Counted from the stretch's first letter, positions 1 to 11,416 are shown. The stretch: DNA of 64,000 nucleotides from Macrobrachium rosenbergii (GCF_040412425.1 NC_089749.1:34501570-34565569); one strand, 5' to 3'. Translations and numbers: made by a program. The notes: generated by a model from the sequence alone, not told the origin.

Positions 1-1066
1 CTGTATAAGTTGAAATTTTGCTCTGCATACCTACTCTGCGGTAATCATTTTTGCAAAGAACAGAGGAACATGATGAAGAAAAAGAACCTGTTCCTTTAAT
101 CCCTTCCCTGATTATTCAAAGTATTCTCATGATTAACTACCATATATTCTTCTTATAACCACGCGAATTCTCATTCGTACTCAGAAATTATTCCTACTTA
201 TGTCTATCTTCTTGATTTAACTCATTCTTTGATGAATTCCCATTGTCTATATTTCCTCCCCCATAGGAAACGTTTAGTTTGTATTTTTGTCAATAGATGG
301 CAGTGTGCATTTTCTACTTCGTGAACTCCCAATGTCAGATGCTGTTCCTGCAAAATTCTGTGCAAGTTCATAACTTTCAAAGCATGGAAAAAATACTGAA
401 TTTTGAATGCTGCATGAATCTAAATTTTATTTTCTTCATTTTACTTTTTTAGCATTCAAAGTAATGCTTTATAATGCTGCATGATTTAAAGATTCAGTGA
501 AAGAAGTATAATCTGTGATTCCCGAGTTAACTCTGGAATGTCAACATCAACAAAAATTGTGCACCACATATTAAAAACCAACTTACGAACAATTCAAGAT
601 ATGAACAGCCGTCCGGAACATAACTTGTTCATAAGTAGTGACTGGTAGTTAATTGGGAATTTTCAGTGGTTATTCATGTTCCTTGCCACACTAATGTGTT
701 GAAAACTGTTAGAGAAATGACAGTAGCTGTGCAGTTTTCTGATATGTACTTGGCCTAAAGTTTTTTGTCCTCAGAAGTAATAGTGCAGTAGCATTATCCC
801 ATTGCATCATTGTGAATTGAAAAAGAAAATTTATATGTCAGTGTAAACCATTTTTGTTTGTATAAAACATCTGTAAATAGGAATTCATTCAGAAAGATCG
901 CCAGACAGATGAGTGGGCAGAATAAATTTATGTCAAAACTGTAAAAACATATATGATGATGATGGTAATTAAATGTCTGTAAATGTGAGGGTAAGCTCAG
1001 TCCTGCCTCTTGAATCTTTTTCTATTCTGTTCATGTTTGTGTGTCCATGTATTTTTATTTTCACTA
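1..1066. other. Non-coding flank, probably NOP53 intron
   Basis: AT-rich DNA without a convincing gene. It precedes the left end of DIRS copy A and, since NOP53 exon 9791-9939 lies downstream on the same strand, it is probably intron or upstream gene sequence. A short acidic reading frame near 64-120 could be an earlier NOP53 exon, but its splice sites are poor (see rejected items). Confidence 0.4.
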
Positions 1067-1420
1067 ATAGCATAGTCGCTTGTTTCGTCCTCTAGGAATT
1101 ACCTTCCATGGTCTACCAGAGCTCTGTGGTGACCAAACTAATATCAAAGAATTCTATTCTAGTTGATCTTTTTGGCCAGGTATTGTGTCGTAATGATTAT
1201 TAACATTATAACACATGATGGAGTATATAATGGACTCAGATAAGAGGGCACTTTTCCTTATCTTCAGCAAAGCTGAACCCAGTTTTTCCAATGTCAAAAG
1301 AACCTGCAAGAGAAGTGACTATTGCACATGCACGTCCGCCCTCTTGTTTACAACTGGGCCGTTAAAGGCCAAGGAGCCATTAACTCTCTTTGGTTCATAG
1401 CGAAAGGTTCACGTCATTAC
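1067..1420 (+). repeat. Left inverted terminal repeat of DIRS A
   Basis: Positions 1091-1320 reappear as the reverse complement within 9090-9310. The outermost 25 bases (about 1068-1092) reappear inverted in the ICR at 8983-9008. The same ITR is found at both ends of copies B and C. Confidence 0.85.
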
Positions 1421-1724
1421 CAGCGCTCCAAAAAAAATTAGACTTTTTTCTCCGTTTTCATTATCGAGGATCATGGAAACATAAAAAATAATAAGATAGG
1501 TGCTTAATATTAGGTTCCATTTAAAAGTTTTAGTTTTGAACTTTTGGAATTGATAATTTCATTTTAAAAGCCAGAACTTGGCTCATTGATTGCTACCTAG
1601 TTTCGTAAAGCAAAAATTGTTTTAAATTCTAACTAAATGTTTTAACTAAAAGAAATGTTCTACAACTTATTAATATATAAAATCCTTTCAGATTATATGA
1701 TGTCTACAATAATCTAGGCAGTAA

Positions 1725-3180
1725 GCGAGAATAATTTAGACTAGATTAATAGTGGATGTTGTCTGTAGCCCATGTCCTTGGATTACATATCCTTAAGTGG
1801 CCTACCATAGACCAAGGACCCTAGGATCAAATAATTACAGTAGCTTGGCAAAATAAATCGATAGCCTAACAATAAGGCTACATATATTAGTATAAATTTT
1901 TTCCTTTTATATAAGCCGGTGCACTTAAGCATGAGCTAAATAATCCCGGACTAGCCCAGGCATTACAGTAAACCCCCCATATTCGCAGATTTCTCTGTGG
2001 AATGTATCTACCTATTATTCGTGGGAAATTCACCCATTCATGGTATTTTTCACTGAGAAATATTGACTAATTACTGTATTTTCACATCATTTTCATGACC
2101 AAATGCACTTTTTGTGATAAAGCTATTAAAATACTCAGGTATAAGCATTTTTAGAGTTTTTTTGTGTTTAAACTATCAAAATAGGCAGTTCCAAGTGTTC
2201 TTAGAGGGGTTCTAAGAATTTATGGATTTTAGCGGGTGTGCGACGCATAACCACGAATACAGGGGTTTACTATACCTTATATCGAGTCAAGTGATAACTT
2301 TTTACAAAACATCCCATTTTTGGACTAAATTGCTACCCTAGACCATGTAACATAGGCCTAGATAAAATAGTAATTAGGACTAGATAAAACAGTAAGCTGT
2401 GCTGGATGAGATAGTAACCTAGCCTTAAGGCTACATACTAAGGTAGGGTAGTTGTGTTTTATGTAACCCATATACTTCAATGTGAATTAAATAATCCAGA
2501 TTAGGCAGTGGCCTAGATTAGAGTCAGTTATAGCCTGGCTATAAGGTTACACATTAGTGAGTTAGTGTTTTATATAGTAGACCAAATAGCCTAGGATTGG
2601 ATATAAACAACAACCTGGGTTAGACAAAAAATAGTGTACTAACTATAAGGTTACATGTTAGTAAGTTTTCTATTTTAATATAGCCTAGCCTATACATTTA
2701 AGAGTGATCTATAATAATCTGGATTAGGCAATACCCTATACTAGGTTAAGAAAGAACAAATAAGCCTAGGATTTTATATATAAACAGTATCCTAGGCTCA
2801 GCAAAATAACCTAGTTTTTTATGACTCGGTAACATGTCTGTAAGGCTACATACTAGTAGAGTCTTATGTAGCCTGTATCCTTAAAGGTGATATAAACCTA
2901 GAACAGGCAGTAGCCTAATCAGATTAAGTAGGAACCCCCTTTTAAGGAATACCTTACTATTAGCCTAAAACAGCGATGGCCGAATATCAGATATCACATA
3001 AAACAGAAAACCCAGAATATAAGAGAGTTATTTTTTGTGTAGTTTACATCCTTAAGTTTTAAATAAGCTTATCATAGGTTAAGCAAGAACCTTCTAAGAA
3101 ATCCTCTATTCTTAGCTTAACATAGATTATACTAGAAGCATTAACTTAGCTATATAAAACAGTAGCTTGTGTTAGTTAAA
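1725..3180 (+). repeat. Degenerate AGCCTA-rich tandem array in the DIRS A 5' region
   Basis: Motifs resembling AAGGCTACATACTAGTA, then AGCCTATA, then CTTAAG-GTGA-TAAA, then GATTAGGCAGTAGCCTA recur at least five times at intervals of roughly 100-180 bp, strongly diverged. The same array is at 18790-19870 (copy B) and 54230-56470 (copy C) in reverse complement. No ORF is present. It may be the element's 5' leader or regulatory region; that role is inference. Confidence 0.6.
1966..2272. mobile_element. MITE, pogo/Tc1-type, TA target duplication
   Basis: A 307-bp non-coding insertion with terminal inverted repeats beginning CAGTAAACCCC and ending GGGGTTTACTA, flanked by TA on both sides (1964-1965 and 2273-2274). 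Copies B and C lack it at the same place, giving the unoccupied site. The TA duplication and CAG start fit a mariner/pogo-mobilised MITE; the parent transposase is not in the window. Confidence 0.85.
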
Positions 3181-3589
3181 CAAATTGGTTCATAGCAGTT
3201 AGCCTGAATGGCATGACAATTGGAAGTAAAAACTTCACTTGGCCATATACAGATATGAAAACTTACCTAAACCTTAGAGGGTTTAAGTTAACATAGATAT
3301 TTAATTAAATGTATTACAACTGCACACTTGTAATCAAGTTAACCTGTAATATGGAAACTACTATGAGGAACTACAGAAGTGTCCCTCACTTAAAAACAAT
3401 TAATACTAACTAGATTCTAATAACAACTTGCTTTATAACACTACAGGGCTGCCGTTAGGCAGGATCCTCAGTCCAAGTGTTCCGTAGCAAATTGCTCAGT
3501 TCACTTTTTGCCAGTTGGTACTGCCCATACCACCTGCCATGAGCATAGTCCTTGTAAAAAACAAGGAATATTTGTTTGGTCACTAGATG

Positions 3590-5800
3590 TGGGTGAGATT
3601 TGTAGTATGCTCCTGGCAGCAAGTTTTTAAGGATGAAACAGCTCCTTTTAAGCTGTCTTAATGGGTCCTAGGGTTCAGTAGGGGTGAGGATGGGGGGAAA
3701 TTATATCTTTTTGAAAGAACTCCAGCAGCAGATATTTAAAACCCTGTCTCTGAACAACATCAGTGCTTAGGCCAAAACCCAGTAATATCAGTCCCTAATA
3801 CTTCCCAGGTTAACCCCGCGGAGGAAATGGAGGAATCTTTACATGGGGTTGACATTCTTACTAAAGAATATGAAGTGGACATTGCCACTGAAATGGCACT
3901 GCTGAACCCAAAAAGCTCAGGGATGCAAATTTTAGCTAGCCATGGAAGAAACCTGAATAGAATCTTTTCCCAAAAAGGGATGCTAGAATCCACCTAACTC
4001 CGACTGAAATTATTACATTTTTGGAGGGGATATAGTAATTTACCCAGGATTTCTGCCCCTTGATTAACAGGCAGTTACAGTTTAGTTGCTGAAGCTCAGT
4101 TAGATTGTGCAAGCTCCCCCAAAAGGGATACACATTTTGCGGCATTTGATCAGTTCCGCAAGGAAATTGAGTATCATCAAAGATGACCTTGCCACAGAAA
4201 GGCAATATATAAGGGACATGAAGCATGATTCCGAAAAGGAAAGTAAGTCAGTCATGTACATCCCAAAGTGTACAAGTACTACATCCTGTAACCGAAAAGT
4301 CAGTGTGGATACAAATGCTGGCCAAACAAGGTCAAATGTTAGTATTCTGATTGGAAACAACAAAAGGGTCAGTTTGGAATATAGAACTTCAGATAAAAAC
4401 ATAATAGGGGCTCCAATTCTCACCCCTGATGATACTGATAATCCTTGGCAAGATGCCTCAATGAGAGAAAAACTGTGGTTGAGGTTGTACATGTAGAATT
4501 TACAAACAGCAGCATTCCCTAATACAGAATGGCACCTGGTACCATCTTCACCAGACATGGAAGACCATTAACAGAAACGTTTTTCTTACCTGTTCCTATT
4601 GCATTAAAATCTGTAGAAATCACCCTTTACCAGGGCAGTGAAAAATGGATCTCTACTTCCATTTTGAATAAAACCCAAATTGCTCACCAAGTAGCCCTAG
4701 CCTTCTGTCCCTTCACTTTCAAAAATATTAATCAGGTGAAGACAGATTTTCAGAATTGGTAGTGACTAAAAACAAGAGAGAATGGCAGAATTAAAATCAT
4801 CTGCCACGGTCATCCAAGTTTCGGGAAATTATACCAAGGAATGGGCAAATCAATCTTTACCAGGTCAATAAAAAATGGATCTCTACTTCCATTTTGAATA
4901 AGACCCAAGTTGCTCACCAAGTAGCCCCAGCCTTCTGTCTCTTCACTTTCAAAATTATTAATCAGGTGAAGACAGATTTTCTGAATTTGTAGTGACTAAA
5001 AACAAGAGACAATGTCAGAATTAAAACCATCTGCCACAGTCATCCCAGTTTTGGGAAATTCCACGAAGGAATGGACTACGGTTCAACTCCCTTTTGAAAG
5101 AAAGAAGTTCCCTAGATATAGCTACTCAGCATTTTGGGACCCCTATGAGAATGCTCTCAGAGGGGACAGCCTCTTCAGAAATTTATGATAGGCTCCGACT
5201 CCTTAGTGATATAACCTCTACCACCTTGCTGGAAGATGTCACCAAAAGGCTTCCAGAGGATCCCAGGATAATTTTTGCTGTTGAGGTCAAAAGTCTTAAG
5301 AGAACCTGATGGGAAGCACTCTGTGACTTCCTAGAATGGCGCATAAAAGCGCGAATGGAATCATTGAAGGGCTCCGTCAAATCATTCTCCAATGTCACTG
5401 CATTATTACATTCTAACCCCTTCTGTAAGGACCTGTTTGAGGAGTCTGTTGTGGCTCATTTCAACAAGCATGCCTGCCAACAGAATTATACAGTGTACGC
5501 TCTTCTGGAGAAAGGGAAATTCAGGAAACAAAGAACCCAAAATTTCCCTTTACCCAACCCCAAAAAACTTTCAGTCACCCACAAAAGTTTTCCTCAAAAG
5601 ACAGGTAGGTGGTCAGAAGGGACAATTCCCTACAAAGGGACAGCAACAACAGCAAGGACATCCTTTTTCACAAGGTCCTTAAACCATCTTGGGTGGAAAA
5701 AGGAAAAGCAACACCTGGAATGTCTATCAAAGGCTAAGGCAAAGGAGGAGGCAGATACCAAGAGGAATTGTATGGTTGGGGGTCAGCTTCAATGACATCA
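3590..5800 (+). pseudogene. DIRS A gag-like ORF1, broken
   Basis: Remains of the DIRS ORF1 (gag-like, presumed nucleocapsid role). Open blocks in several frames align by eye with copies B and C: a domain with ISTSILNKTQ and CPFTF (about 4640-4730), a block with TTLLEDVTKRLPEDPR (5220-5262), then NPFCKDLFEESVV and a polyglutamine stretch near 5640. The C-terminal part is basic and Gln/Gly-rich, as in other DIRS ORF1 proteins. Many frameshifts and stops separate the blocks. A 229-230-bp segment (about 4626-4855) is tandemly duplicated at 4856-5060; copy B has the same duplication and copy C does not. The start is placed by alignment with the copy C start and is uncertain. Confidence 0.7.
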
Positions 5801-7080
5801 CAGACAATGGAAGTTTTCCCTGTGGGAGGACAGCATTATTTATATGTGCAGAAAGGCCCTGTTAATGGGGCCCATAGAGAAAAATGTGTATATTCACCAC
5901 CAAGTACATCTCTTCAGTGTCCTCAAAAAGGATTTCTCCAAATAGGAGAGTGATCCTCAACCAATCAACATTGAACAAGCACATTGTTTACCGAAAGTTT
6001 CGGATAATTACCGTTACCTAAGTACTTTGAATCATTCCAAAAGGGACTTGGACAGTTTCTATAGATCTGAAAGATGCATACTGGCACATCCCTATACACT
6101 GTAGCTGTTCCCCTCCACCCCTTCCTAAGGTCGCGGATAAGGAAAAGATACATACAGATTCAAAGTCATGCCCTTTGGGCTAAACATTGCTTAAAGAATA
6201 TTATACAAAATTAGCAACGGTATTTGTTCAAGAACTCAAACAAAAAGGAATACAACTAATATCCTACCTAGACAAGTGCTTGATCTGGGGGCCCACAAGA
6301 AAAGAGTGCTTAAAAAACCTAAGAGCAGTGGTCAACAGACTACAGTCAAAAGGTTTTATAATAAATTTGAAAACATCCCACCTCATGCCCAGCAGACACT
6401 TTCAGTGGCTGGGACTATGTTGGGATACTCTTCACAGCCTGTTGTCTCTCCCCATCATACTCAAAACAGAATAAGGCAAGTCCTCAAAAGGTTCCTTGCA
6501 CAGCCCAGAGTTTCCAGATAGCAATTAGAACATATGATGGGCCTGCTGCCGTTCGCATCAGTAATAGATCGAATACTTCGATTGCAACTAAAAATGTGAA
6601 CATATTCTGGCTATTGCATGCAAGGAAAGAGATGCGAGACAGACCTCATCAAAAGATTAAAAAAGTTGGGGAGGTACTTCGGCCTTGGATCTGGAACTCC
6701 TCTGTATGTATAAGTGACAATACACACACACACATGCCTCGTTGACAGGTTGGGTGGACATTGGGGGTATTGTCAGGTGGCAGGGAGGTGATGAGCTGCT
6801 CTGAGGAATTCTTATATTAATTTCCTGGAGCTGATGGCTGTCTTTTTGTCTCAAAAAACTCAAAAATCCAGAAGAGAGAGACAAGATAACTACAGTATCC
6901 TACATCAAGAGGTCAGGATCACATTCACTTCCTCTCAGTATGATAATACTAGCCATCCTTTTGATGGCGCTAGCAAGGAAGTGGCACATGTCTGCAATTC
7001 ACCTCACAGGGGGTCTCATTGTAATAGCAGACCCTCTTATCAAGGAAAATGACAGCCTCAACAGAGTGGATGTTGGACAA
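5800..7080 (+). pseudogene. DIRS A reverse transcriptase and RNase H, broken
   Basis: RT traces include the segment before the palm (DLKDAYW-like at about 6065-6100, in shifted frame), the VMPFGLN motif at 6165-6190 and a 95-codon open block at 6187-6474 with the catalytic loop. That loop reads YLDK, not YLDD, so an essential aspartate is lost. The RNase H part at about 6690-7050 keeps ELMAVFLS-like and DS-like motifs across frameshifts. A SINE at 7081 cuts the RNase H tail. It is non-functional as it stands. Confidence 0.75.
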
Positions 7081-7327
7081 AAGTTAAGTATATCTTAGTT
7101 TAACCAGACCACTGAGCTGGTTAACAGCTCTCCTAGGGCTGGCCCGAAGGATTAGACTTATTTTTACGTGGCTAAGAACCTACTGGTTACCTAGCAACGG
7201 GACCTACAGCTTATTGTGGAATCGAACCACATTATGACGAGAAATGAATTTCTATCACCAGAAATAAATTCCTTTAATTCTTCTTTGGCGGCTCGGAGAG
7301 TCGAACGCTGGGCCAACAGCGTGCCAG
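7081..7327 (-). mobile_element. tRNA-derived SINE inserted in DIRS A
   Basis: A 247-bp insertion flanked by a 13-bp target duplication with one mismatch (GGATGTTGGACAA at 7068-7080, GGATGTTGGTCAA at 7328-7340). On the - strand its head near 7327 contains a B-box-like GTTCGACTCTC, typical of a tRNA-derived Pol III promoter. The paralogous site in copy B (near 14900) is uninterrupted. I recognise the body as a common invertebrate SINE type but cannot name the family. Confidence 0.8.
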
Positions 7328-7340
7328 GGATGTTGGTCAA

Positions 7341-7760
7341 CCACTCTTTTCAAACAATATCCAGCATGCTTCCATAACCGGAAGTGGACCTGTTCACCAC
7401 ATACGAGAATCACAAACTCCCAATATATGTGTCTCCAAACCTGGACAGTCAAGCCACAGCAAGAGATGCCTTCCCTAAAGACTGGAACAAGGGAGGATAT
7501 CTTTTTTCCCTCTTTTTTCCCCCAGTGTCCCAGAATTTGGAAGGTTTTGAGCAAACTTCTGACCTTCAAAGGAACAGCTTACTTAATAGCCCCATGTCGG
7601 CCAAACAGGCATTGGTTGTTATCACTTCAACAACGGACAAAAAGATCAATTCCACTATCATCCGCTGTTCTATCCCAGACAGTAGGAGGGAAAATCATTT
7701 ACGCATCCTCCTTTCTGACCCAAGACCTTCACGTATGGATTTTTTAAAAATATCTATCGT
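7341..7760 (+). pseudogene. DIRS A DLFAT-type domain (between RNase H and recombinase)
   Basis: Encodes EVDLFATYENHKLPIYVSPNLD near 7379-7445 and an LIAP-W block near 7590-7610, in frames 7384-7875 and 7427-7747. The same domain is present in copies B, C and D, always between RNase H and the recombinase. Its function is not known to me. It is frameshifted once in A. Confidence 0.65.
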
Positions 7761-7929
7761 GAAAGTTACTCACCCAACATTGCTAGGTACAGTACTTAGT
7801 ACAAAAATTACGGACATCATCTGTCCGACAATACCAGTCCGTATGGAAGATATGGTTAGATTATATCCATACTGAGAGCCCAGTTGAGATTTCTGTAAGA
7901 AACACCTTATTTTTCTTAAATACCCTTTT

Positions 7930-8670
7930 GAAAGACAAGTGCCTTGTGGTTCCAACAGTCATGGCATACAGGACTGCATTAACTGAACCCTTTGCTTTAT
8001 GGATTCAGGATTGACTCTAGTATAGAAGTTGTCACTTCCCTTTTGGAGTCTTTTGCTCTACAAAGGCCCACTCCTGAAAGGCTTCCAGTTACTTGGTCCC
8101 TGAACAAGGTGCTTAGACTTCTATCAGTCCCTCAATTCAGTGGACCAAATGCAACCACAACGCACATGCTACAAAAGGCGATCTTCTTGATTGCATTAGC
8201 ATCAGGAGCTCGTATCAGTGAACTGGGCTCTTTTAGACAGGGACAATGCATGGTGCAAACGACAGACCATCAGTTATAATTGTCCCCCTGACCCATCATT
8301 CCTGGCCAAGAATGAGGATCCTTTAAAAAGGAAATCTATTTTTATAAGAAAACTCAATTTAGCAGACAAGGTATTATGCCTGGTTCACGCACTTAAGGTT
8401 TCCCAGACATCCCAGAGGGTCCTATTTTCCTGCACCCTAGCGCAAACTAACCACTCTCCCTACAAGGGCTGAGAATGGTTGTAGTGTTTTTCATTAAAAA
8501 GACAAATCCACACTCCTTTCCTAGGTCACGTGATGTTAGGAAAGTAAGCATGTCATTGGCCTTTCATAAATGTCTCTTTCGAAGAAGTCTCCGAATGTAC
8601 AGGGTGGTCATCACTAAAATTAATGCCACGTGCTGGAACAAATTCAACTACACTGTATATCAGTAGGTGC
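7930..8670 (+). pseudogene. DIRS A tyrosine recombinase, broken
   Basis: A DIRS-type tyrosine recombinase, the integrase of this class. The first catalytic Arg lies in the LIALASGARISEL motif (about 8185-8225). The HxxR box is altered: near 8525-8545 the frame reads SRDVR, so the His is replaced by Arg, whereas copy B keeps SHDVR. At the presumed catalytic Tyr (about 8625) copy A reads His where B has Tyr. Several frameshifts separate the blocks 7992-8279, 8218-8472 and 8475-8666. Confidence 0.75.
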
Positions 8671-8794
8671 CATGGTTAGTCTTAACCCCTAGGTACTACG
8701 GCAGAAAACCAGTGGTCTTATTGACGGTGGGAGAAGAGCGACAGTACTGCAACCAAACCAAGCATGCTTAGGTAAGCCACTGTAGAACTACATC

Positions 8795-8995
8795 CTAAAA
8801 CATAAGTTCATGTATAGTTTCTTGTTCCTTGGTACCAAAACCTGAAGAGTATTTGGAATAAAGAATGGGACTTGAAATCTGTGGCTTGACCTTGGACCAG
8901 AAATTTTTTTTCCTTTGGGGTGTTGGGATTAAAAATTGAGAGCTTAAGCCTTTTTGGTCACCTGTCAGTTTCTTTGTAAAATTCCTTGAGGACAA
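8795..8995 (-). other. Conserved antisense reading frame at the DIRS 3' end (copy A)
   Basis: A 66-codon frame on the - strand, between the recombinase end and the ICR. The frame begins with TTG, not ATG. The same frame is open over 66 codons in copy B (13226-13426) and partly in C (47690-47880), sharing FWSKVKPQISSPILYSKY. Most differences between A and B are amino-acid changing, so selection on it is doubtful. It may be a chance open frame in a conserved region. Confidence 0.3.
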
Positions 8996-9072
8996 AACAA
9001 GTGACTACGCTATCAAAAAACAGGTTTTGACGTAGGAAAAACCTATTTTTGGTAGTCGCTGTAGAGTCCTCA
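8983..9072 (+). repeat. Internal complementary region (ICR) of DIRS A
   Basis: The first half (8983-9013) is the reverse complement of the element's left outer end at 1068-1092. The second half (9020-9072) is the reverse complement of the right outer end at about 9310-9363. The ICR is thought to template repair of the element ends through a circular intermediate in the DIRS life cycle. Confidence 0.85.
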
Positions 9073-9363
9073 AAACCCTCCCACTTCTCTTTCATGCAGG
9101 TTCTTTTGACATTGGAAAAACTGGGTTCAGCTTCGCTGAAGATAAGGGAAGTGGCCGCTTACCTTTGAGTCCATTATATACTCCATCACATGTTATAGTG
9201 TTAATCATTACAACACAATACCTGGCCAAAAAGACCAACTAGAAGAGAATTCTTTGATATTAGTCTGGTCACCATGGAGCTCTGGTAGATCATGGAAGGT
9301 AACTCGTTGAGGACTCAACAGCAGTTACCAAAAATAGGTTTTCCTATGTCAAAACCTGTTTTA
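9073..9363 (+). repeat. Right inverted terminal repeat of DIRS A
   Basis: Reverse complement of the left ITR core, followed by the outer AAAATAGGTTTTCC...CAAAACCTGTTTT end that pairs with the ICR. It is shorter than the right ITR of copy B because about 130 bp next to the ICR are missing. Confidence 0.85.
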
Positions 9364-9790
9364 TGGGTGGTATTTACTTCCAGTCACACCTATAGTATTT
9401 GATTTTATTACTGTTACTTCCCTGTTCTGTTTGTTAGAGTATGTGGGATAATGAAGGTTGTGCTCTTGGAAGAGTCCTCAAACACTACCAGGTCCTAAGT
9501 CCTGATCTTTATTTTTTTTATAGCACTTTTGTTGACTTTGCCCTTTTCTTGTTTCTTTATTACTTTTAATGTATTGTAATTTGAGAGATATTTTATGTAC
9601 ATTATTGTACTGCTTTGTTTGTTTTCTTTAATTCTGTTATATTTTTCTTTGAGTTCTTATTTATGATCTACTTAAATCATATATTATTCACTTGATATTT
9701 TACTTGACTGATGAATTATTCATTTTCAAATTATATAATGATGTAAAGACTTGGATAGGCCAGAAGTGAATGTTTAAAGACTTTCCTTAG
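9364..9790 (+). other. NOP53 intron sequence
   Basis: AT-rich sequence between DIRS A and the exon acceptor TTTCCTTAG at 9790. I see no other feature in it. Confidence 0.6.
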
Positions 9791-9939
9791 GAACAAGAAA
9801 GTGAGGCAACCGTAACAGGGAAGAGAACAACAGAAAGGAAGACTCAGAAACAGAGGAAAAAAGAATTTAAACAAAAGTTCAAAGAAAGGAAGCAGCTATT
9901 GGCAAAGGAAAGGCGCATAAGAGAAAGTAGTGTGTACAG
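9791..9939 (+). CDS. NOP53: NOP53 (GLTSCR2)-like ribosome biogenesis factor, internal exon
   Basis: First recognisable exon of a NOP53-family gene (PF07767 family). NOP53/GLTSCR2 is a nucleolar protein for 60S assembly that recruits the exosome helicase to pre-60S particles. The exon encodes a charged, Lys/Arg/Gln-rich helical stretch (TQKQRKKEFKQKFKERKQ, AKERRIRE) matching the KK-EQQRR-type region of animal NOP53. It starts after acceptor TTCCTTAG and ends at donor AG|GTAAGA with phase 2, and its last two bases plus the G at 39249 complete an Arg codon. The next coding exon lies 29.3 kb downstream, across a block of nested transposons. Earlier exons, including the start codon, are not in the window or not recognised. 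Confidence 0.8.
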
Positions 9940-10454
9940 GTAAGAATTTTGTTTGTTTTTAATCTAGTTGGGAGATATTTTGAATCGTTCTTAAAAGAAT
10001 TTATCCATATAGTGTTAGGAAAAGGCTTCAAACTAACACCCAGTCCTAGGTCCTGGTACTTTTATTTTCATAATAATATGTTTACTTTTTTCCTTTTTTT
10101 CTTTTTTGTGGTCTGTAAGCAGTATATTCGTTGAAGAAATTTATTACACTATGTGTTTCTCTGGTCTTCCCCTATTTTGCTTTCCTATACCTTTTATTAT
10201 GTGTTTCATAACTGAATGTAGAGAAAGTTTTTAAAAGTTTTTCTTTTTGAAGACTTCACATGCACTAGTTGGTCTAGAACTTGAAAAAATGAAGCATCAA
10301 AAAGGATTCAATTTATTTATTTAAACATTTAGACTGACTAGTAAATATGAATATTTCCCCAAAAAATATTTTTAAAAACTTTCTTTAATGACATGTTTTA
10401 CCTATAAGTTGTGCTGTAACAAAGTAATAATCATATACAGTGTTTTTGATTGCT
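9940..10454 (+). other. NOP53 intron, start of the giant intron
   Basis: T-rich intronic sequence following the donor. No gene or clear repeat is seen here. Confidence 0.6.
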
Positions 10455-10625
10455 TAGCCACTGTTCGTCCTCAGAGGAGTTATTCTCAAGGTCCCCCCAG
10501 GTCTCCATAAGACAGACCAACCAATATCAAAGAATTCTCTCCTGCTTGGTCTTGACCAGAATAGTGCATGTTGGCACAATGGTAGAATATAAGGACTCAA
10601 GACAAGAGACTACACTGACTACGTA
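10455..10625 (+). repeat. Diverged solo inverted terminal repeat of the DIRS A/B/C family
   Basis: Contains CTGTTCGTCCTC, then AATATCAAAGAATTCTCTCCTGCTTGGTCTT-like sequence and an AGAATATAAGGACTCAAGA stretch, in the same order as the A/B/C left ITR. No element body is attached. It is probably a relic left by recombination or decay. Confidence 0.55.
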
Positions 10626-11050
10626 GGTTCATTTATTATCCTGTACACACTGATGTGGCAAGAGAGTATTATATCTCCTCATTACTTTTAGGTCTCTCCA
10701 GGGTGAACACTATCTGCGTTTCGCTCACTTAATTTTGTTCCATAGATCTTGTTTCGGTCATGAAGGAATAAGCAAGTTAAGTGCATAGGTTTAAGTCCCA
10801 GAGGAAAGTTTTAGATTTCAAAATTTTTAGCTGGTAGCTTTATTTTATTAAAGTTGGGAGCCAGTGCATCTCACACAAGTGAGAATTTGGTTTTGGTTTG
10901 CTAGTCTAAAGGTACTGTGCATTTTCTCTTTTATTCTGACTGACAGGCAATATTTAATTATATTGAAGTAATAATGTCAGACAGTTTTGTTCTTGAAAAT
11001 CATTGGTTTATGACCTTTTAAATTAGTAGATATGTTGGGCTACATACACT
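10626..11050 (+). other. NOP53 intron between ITR relic and hAT-like MITE
   Basis: Non-coding AT-rich sequence in which I see no gene. It ends with the left copy of the MITE target duplication (11043-11050). Confidence 0.5.
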
Positions 11051-11205
11051 CAGAGATGGGCATAAGTTTGATTTGATTTCTAAATCTCAAAATTTCAGGT
11101 GATTTTGATTTTGATTTAAAATCACCAAATGTAAGTGATTTTGATTTTGAAAATACATCAAAATCACTAAAATCACTTTGCACCATTTTATTACAAATGG
11201 TGGTT

Positions 11206-11207
<2 letters not shown>

Positions 11208-11285
<78 letters not shown>
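11208..11285. repeat. (CT)39 microsatellite
   Basis: About 78 bp of uninterrupted CT dinucleotides inside the hAT-like MITE. Confidence 0.97.
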
Positions 11286-11288
<3 letters not shown>

Positions 11289-11390
11289 ATGAAAGTGTTT
11301 ACAACACTCTTACTCAGTTACCTTTCATACCGAGGGGTTATCTTATCGATAACCCCTTTTAAGAGGCATATGAGAAGACCATTAAGTCAG

Positions 11391-11416
11391 TCTCTCTCTC
11401 TCTCTCTCTCTCTCTC
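11391..11416. repeat. (TC)13 microsatellite
   Basis: A second TC tract in the same MITE, separated from the first by about 105 bp that contain GGGGTTATC-TTATC-GATAACCCC, a short inverted repeat. Confidence 0.9.

Larger units (their letters stand above)
1067..9363 (+). mobile_element. DIRS-like tyrosine-recombinase retrotransposon, copy A
   Basis: A full-length but decayed DIRS element of about 8.3 kb. In order: left outer end and inverted repeat, a non-coding 5' region rich in AGCCTA motifs, gag-like ORF1, reverse transcriptase/RNase H, a DLFAT-type domain, tyrosine recombinase, an internal complementary region (ICR, 8983-9072) and the right inverted repeat. The ICR joins the reverse complement of the element's left outer end to that of its right outer end, the diagnostic DIRS layout. 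DIRS elements integrate by tyrosine recombination and make no target duplication, and none is seen here. It carries a MITE at 1966-2272 and a SINE at 7081-7327. Every ORF is frameshifted, so it is not autonomous. It ends 427 bp before NOP53 exon 9791-9939. Confidence 0.85.

Noticed and set aside
64..120. Possible earlier NOP53 exon with acidic EEHDEEKEPVP frame
   Set aside because: The composition fits the acidic region upstream of exon 9791-9939 and the phase could match, but the donor would be CCT|GTTCCT, far from consensus, and the acceptor is ambiguous.
7255..7569. 104-codon - strand frame
   Set aside because: It spans the SINE head and the antisense of the DLFAT-type domain; no independent domain.
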